DNA of 32,256 nt, taken from IMG/VR virus record IMGVR_UViG_3300032240_001545, positions 1-32,256 of that record; one strand, given 5' to 3'. The stretch is from a virus. The notes below the pieces were generated by a model that saw only the letters and a list, made by a program, of their open reading frames with translations, was not told the origin of the DNA and ran no database searches. Positions 29,816-32,256 of this stretch are shown here, one piece after another; within the stretch, counting starts at the first letter, position 1; every line of letters starts with the position of its first letter. Made by a program: the position numbers and the translations under genes.

Positions 29816-30593
29816 AGCGCACCTCCCGCGGGTCATACTTTTTCAGCCAGCGCCACACCTTGCAGATCGACGTAAACGCCTCGAACGCCTGAGCAACTTG
29901 CTCGGCAGTGTACTTGATGTCCTGCAACTGGCCGGTGACTGGATCGATTAGAATGTTTCGGCACGCTATGCCTTCGTCCGTAAAGGCGTACGCGTAGGCA
30001 CTGAGTTGTAAAAGGTCAGTTTCATACCCGGTTGCTTTCGAGACGCCTTTTGCATCCGTCTTAAATTTGCGGGTTTTAAAATCGACCACCTCGATCTCGC
30101 CGTGAATGTCGCAGATTAAATCGACTCGCCCTGCATAGCCTTCGGCCTCGTTCACCAACACGGCCTCATTGACGTGTACTTTTGAAACACAACACTCCCG
30201 CCACTCTTTCAGGCCGGCATAGTGCTCCTCGTAGCCCTTGACCAAATCACCGGGATCCTCGCGATTGATTATGATTTCAGCTAGGGAATGAATGTGAGTC
30301 CCGCGGGCAGCAGCGGCCTCCACTTCCTTGCGGCTGTCCAATACCACACGCTTGGCAAAGTCGCTGTCGGCCTCGCCTTCGTTACGTGGTAGCGACAAGG
30401 CGGATAGAATCGCCTGTTCCTCTTTCCAATTCATCAGCCCTTGCTTACTGGGGCCAGCAGCACCGAGAATTGTAGTCACGGATGGAAACGCCCCTACCTT
30501 CCGGGCAGATCGCAGATCACCGTGGCACGAATCTCCGCTTCGCAGATAATAGTGCGACGACTCTGCCTTTGCGGTAGCGATGATCGGAGCCAT
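29808..30593 (-). CDS. RecB/Cas4-family PD-(D/E)XK exonuclease
   Basis: A 261-aa nuclease from ATG 30593 (MAPIIATAKAESSHYYLRSG). Motifs: RGTHIHSLAE (helix with His), GYAGRVDLICDI (Asp), EVVDFKTRKF (D-x-K) and TDLLQLSAYAYAF (Q-x-x-x-Y). This is the usual order of RecB/Cas4 nucleases. It probably acts in recombination or DNA-end processing with the SSB-like protein upstream. I reject the longer start at 30731 because it reads through a hairpin and a 31-aa gene that is coupled to this ATG by TGATG. Confidence 0.85.
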   Translation of the reverse strand: MAPIIATAKAESSHYYLRSGDSCHGDLRSARKVGAFPSVTTILGAAGPSKQGLMNWKEEQAILSALSLPRNEGEADSDFAKRVVLDSRKEVEAAAARGTHIHSLAEIIINREDPGDLVKGYEEHYAGLKEWRECCVSKVHVNEAVLVNEAEGYAGRVDLICDIHGEIEVVDFKTRKFKTDAKGVSKATGYETDLLQLSAYAYAFTDEGIACRNILIDPVTGQLQDIKYTAEQVAQAFEAFTSICKVWRWLKKYDPREVRCD

Positions 30594-30688
30594 CAGTTCC
30601 ACCTTCCGATGACTGGCATAAGCTGAACGGCCAACGCCACAGCACACAGCGGGAACATGATTTGAACGACAACAGACAGGATTTCCAT
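30593..30688 (-). CDS. 31-aa membrane peptide
   Basis: The frame is 31 codons long: MEILSVVVQIMFPLCAVALA then VQLMPVIGRWN, one membrane segment. The stop overlaps the exonuclease start (TGATG), which supports a coupled gene. The region just upstream is a hairpin. It may be a tiny toxin-like or superinfection peptide, or just a coupling frame; the function is unknown. Confidence 0.5.
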   Translation of the reverse strand: MEILSVVVQIMFPLCAVALAVQLMPVIGRWN

Positions 30689-30699
30689 GGGGGTCTTTC

Positions 30700-30730
30700 T
30701 GGCCGGAGTGGGAATTGCCCACCCCGGCCA
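30700..30730 (-). other. strong intercistronic hairpin
   Basis: A 13-pair stem (TGGCCGGGGTGGG with CCCACTCCGGCCA, one G-T pair) encloses a 5-base loop. It lies between the SSB-like gene and the 31-aa gene. No T tract follows, so it is probably an mRNA-processing or stabilising element, or a rho-dependent terminator. Confidence 0.6.
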
Positions 30731-30735
30731 AGTGA

Positions 30736-31218
30736 TTAGAACGGGACGGGGTTTCCGTCGTGATCCAGTTCAGTTGCGGTTGTAGTTGAGGCTCCGTTGC
30801 GGTTGATTTTCCGAACGAACGCCTTGTCGACAGTCACCTTTTTTGCACCGGCAGGCAGTACGGCCTGAACGTTTGCGTAGGTGGAACCATCACGCTCCAC
30901 ATGGGTGACTAGGATCTGGCACGGCTTACCGATCAGGGTTTCCAGATCCAGATTCTGCGGTGGCGCCTTCTTGGCATAGGATTTCAAATCCTTAAACAAA
31001 GCTGCCTTTTCATGCAGGCTCAGTCCGTAACGCCGGCCGATAGTGAACGGTCGCCCGTCCTCCATCTTTTCGGCCAACTGCCACACCAGGCGAATCTGGT
31101 GCTTCTTTCCGTACATGGTTTCGACGACGCCTAGATCCTCCACGTCGCAGAAAACTGCGTCGTGCGAACCTTCGGGAGCTGGCGTGTAGGTGCCCCCTCT
31201 GCTTGCTACTATTGGCAT
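30736..31218 (-). CDS. probable single-strand DNA-binding-like (OB-fold) protein
   Basis: A 160-aa protein: MPIVASRGGTYTPAPEGSHD, then FCDVEDLGVVETMYGKKHQI then RLVWQL, GRPFTIGRRYGLSLHEKAAL, and LIGKPCQILVTHVERDGSTY. The strand pattern with SGxK-like turns is that of a phage OB-fold family usually encoded next to a RecB-type exonuclease, as here. It probably coats single-stranded DNA in replication or recombination. There is no acidic SSB tail; the C-terminus is LDHDGNPVPF. AGGA precedes the ATG by 8 bases. Confidence 0.65.
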   Translation of the reverse strand: MPIVASRGGTYTPAPEGSHDAVFCDVEDLGVVETMYGKKHQIRLVWQLAEKMEDGRPFTIGRRYGLSLHEKAALFKDLKSYAKKAPPQNLDLETLIGKPCQILVTHVERDGSTYANVQAVLPAGAKKVTVDKAFVRKINRNGASTTTATELDHDGNPVPF

Positions 31219-31228
31219 TTGCTATTCC

Positions 31229-31255
31229 TTTCTTGGTTTTGGTTTCTTGGTTTTG
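31229..31255 (-). repeat. tandem 13-bp repeat in the leader of the SSB-like gene
   Basis: On the minus strand CAAAACCAAGAAA occurs twice, 14 bases apart (31243-31255 and 31229-31241), in the 43-base gap before the SSB-like gene. It is all purine plus C, lacks G pairs and cannot fold, so it leaves the ribosome site open. This is typical for strongly translated genes. Confidence 0.7.
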
Positions 31256-31261
31256 CTTGGA

Positions 31262-31477
31262 CTATTCGTCGTCGCAAAAATCGTTATTCCTGTGCGGTTG
31301 GTTAAGGTCCTGGAACTCGCGGTCGGTCATGTGCCAGGCGATCTCATGCTTTCTGGCCAGTTGTTTTGCCTGATCGATCTCCCCGCGGTTCAGCGCCTTC
31401 ACAACCCGCTCGGCGGAATTGCGACAGGCCATCACCTCAATGTTTTCGATCAGACGAAACTTGGTCAGGTCGGTCAT
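31262..31477 (-). CDS. 71-aa early protein
   Basis: A 71-aa protein, mainly helical: MTDLTKFRLIENIEVMACRN, VVKALNRGEIDQAKQLARKH and an acidic end (NQPHRNNDFCDDE). The helical pair and the acidic tail recall small DNA-mimic or protein-binding phage factors, but no family is recognised. The ATG lies 2 bases after the preceding small gene. Confidence 0.6.
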   Translation of the reverse strand: MTDLTKFRLIENIEVMACRNSAERVVKALNRGEIDQAKQLARKHEIAWHMTDREFQDLNQPHRNNDFCDDE

Positions 31478-31479
31478 TG

Positions 31480-31620
31480 TCAGCCCCGGCGGTTGTTGCC
31501 GTAGTAATCGGCAAAACGGTGAAAGTCGTAATCCGAGTCACATTCTTCGCGCTCGTAAGCCTCGGTTTCGTAGTCTGGTTTTTCGTTGTTAAATTCAGTC
31601 GGTTCTTTTGGTTCACTCAT
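31480..31620 (-). CDS. 46-aa acidic early peptide
   Basis: The frame is 46 codons long: MSEPKEPTEFNNEKPDYETE, AYEREECDSDYDFHRFADYY, GNNRRG. It is very acidic and rich in Tyr, with no hydrophobic core. The Shine-Dalgarno AGGAGAG is excellent, and the start overlaps the nuclease stop (ATGA). It could mimic DNA or bind a basic host protein (inference). Confidence 0.65.
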   Translation of the reverse strand: MSEPKEPTEFNNEKPDYETEAYEREECDSDYDFHRFADYYGNNRRG

Positions 31621-31952
31621 TTTTTTCTCTCCTTAATCGCCATGCGGAACGATTGGGCGGTCATCGCCACTGCTTCAGCCGTGAGGCACTTCGTTGTGAA
31701 TCTCCAAATCCGCCAGCCCAGGTCGGCGGCTGCCCGATATTTTTCGCAGTCTTTCACCATCCCCATCCCACGGCCGTGACGGCCACCAAACGGCAGGAAC
31801 GCACCGCCATCCAGCTCAATGGCACAGCGAGCTGATTTGCAGGCGAAGTCGAAACGCCATTTGCGTGTGGGGTGGAAAGCGTGCTCGGCGACCAGCTCCG
31901 GGCCGTTGGCAACTTTCCAAAGAACAAGGAACTTGCTGGCCAGTGCGCTCAT
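31617..31952 (-). CDS. Vsr/DUF559-like PD-(D/E)XK nuclease
   Basis: An 111-aa protein: FHPTRKWRFDFACKSARCAI then ELDGGAF, D35 and E46/D48 forming a PD-(D/E)XK-type site (D...E-x-D, as in the Vsr/DUF559 group), followed by GRHGRGMGMVKDCEKYRAAA and GWRIWRFTTKCL. The GRHG-R-G-x-x-x-D motif is characteristic of this phage family of small endonucleases (VRR/Holliday-type). It probably resolves or nicks DNA in recombination and replication. It overlaps the next gene by ATGA. Confidence 0.75.
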   Translation of the reverse strand: MSALASKFLVLWKVANGPELVAEHAFHPTRKWRFDFACKSARCAIELDGGAFLPFGGRHGRGMGMVKDCEKYRAAADLGWRIWRFTTKCLTAEAVAMTAQSFRMAIKERKK

Positions 31953-32203
31953 TTCGTTTGCCCCTGCTTGGCCATAAGTGCGGCCACAACTTCGTTCAAT
32001 CGCGCCACGTCACTCTCAAGGCGTTTCATGCGACACTGCAAATCAATCATCGCTGTTGCTGTCGACCACTCAGCCATGCCCACAGACTTGGACGGATTAA
32101 GGTGCTGAATAACGCCTTCAGCTTCCAAATCACGCACGCTACCGGCGGTCGGATTGAACGACTCCGGCAGGCCGCTTCGGTGCGGGGGCACCTCGGCGAA
32201 CAT
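31949..32203 (-). CDS. 84-aa coiled-coil early protein
   Basis: An 84-aa protein: a polar start (MFAEVPPHRSGLPESFNPTA) then, from about residue 52, a heptad helix (DLQCRMKRLESDVARLNEVV). It is complete here, and its 5' 70 bases recur at 1-70. The ATG is coupled by TGATG to the membrane peptide upstream (its end is seen at 32203-32256), and the stop overlaps the nuclease start. Confidence 0.7.
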   Translation of the reverse strand: MFAEVPPHRSGLPESFNPTAGSVRDLEAEGVIQHLNPSKSVGMAEWSTATAMIDLQCRMKRLESDVARLNEVVAALMAKQGQTK

Positions 32204-32256
32204 CAGAGAAACTCCTTACGGATAAAATCCCAAACCCACAGCAACACGCACATGGC
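32134..32256. repeat. terminal direct repeat, right copy (circle closure)
   Basis: Exact copy of bases 1-123. Joining the two copies leaves one unbroken coupled pair, the 50-aa membrane peptide and the coiled-coil gene. Confidence 0.95.
32203..32256 (-). CDS. 3' end of the 50-aa membrane peptide gene (duplicate copy, truncated by window edge)
   Basis: The last 17 codons and stop of the gene that is complete at 70-222. It is present here only because of the terminal repeat, and has the same TGATG coupling to the coiled-coil gene. Confidence 0.85.
   Translation of the reverse strand, partial: AMCVLLWVWDFIRKEFL

Noticed and set aside
30594-30731. 46-codon N-terminal extension of the exonuclease
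   Set aside because: It reads through a strong hairpin, is rich in Cys and His without any motif, and overlaps a 31-aa gene that is coupled to the internal ATG at 30593.

Overview
The window is a complete, circular genome of a temperate tailed phage (siphovirus-like), about 32.13 kb of unique sequence. Bases 1-123 are repeated exactly at 32134-32256, so the contig closes on itself. The host cannot be named from the sequence. A Gram-negative host is inferred from two lipoproteins and a spanin-like gene pair beside the endolysin. A tyrosine integrase, an excisionase-like gene and a tRNA 3' fragment (probable attP core) show that the phage can integrate. Nearly all genes lie on the minus strand in one dense, translationally coupled series read from about position 222 through the circle junction and then leftward to 2126. 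Only the integrase and one 47-aa regulator lie on the plus strand.

Layout in transcription order (minus strand). Early block (222 through the junction to about 28000): small membrane peptides, a Vsr/DUF559-like PD-(D/E)XK nuclease, a probable SSB-like protein, a RecB/Cas4-type exonuclease, a secreted 3D-domain protein, an HTH regulator, and an AT-rich gene pair with a second nuclease-like protein. Replication (25.6-27.7 kb): a 654-aa primase-helicase next to a 112-bp iteron-like repeat region, then a DNA-binding protein and a DUF3102-like protein. Packaging and head (17.8-24.6 kb): small and large terminase (GpA type), gpW-like connector, lambda-type portal, a DUF6232-like membrane protein, protease-scaffold fusion, major capsid protein and a capsid-distal terminator. 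A head-tail joining gene is followed by three coupled genes for glycan work (a two-domain GT2, a SAM methyltransferase, a GT9-like transferase). Tail (5.0-14.4 kb): terminator-like protein, tube-like protein, a gpG/gpGT-type gene with a -1 slippery site, tape measure and a set of beta-rich fibre or baseplate proteins. Lysis (3.4-5.1 kb): small lipoprotein, XhlA-like protein, holin-like and spanin-like genes, and an M15 endolysin. A metallophosphoesterase and an HTH protein end the series.

The lysogeny region (0.4-2.1 kb) is the most unusual part. I see no CI-like repressor. Instead, two tiny ribbon-helix-helix proteins face away from each other across a 107-bp region with two palindromes sharing the half-site TACGC. 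The leftward one leads into an excisionase-like gene that overlaps the integrase 3' end in antisense. About a dozen small genes (31-59 aa) were read by eye from reading frames, ATGA/GTGA junctions and Shine-Dalgarno sites.
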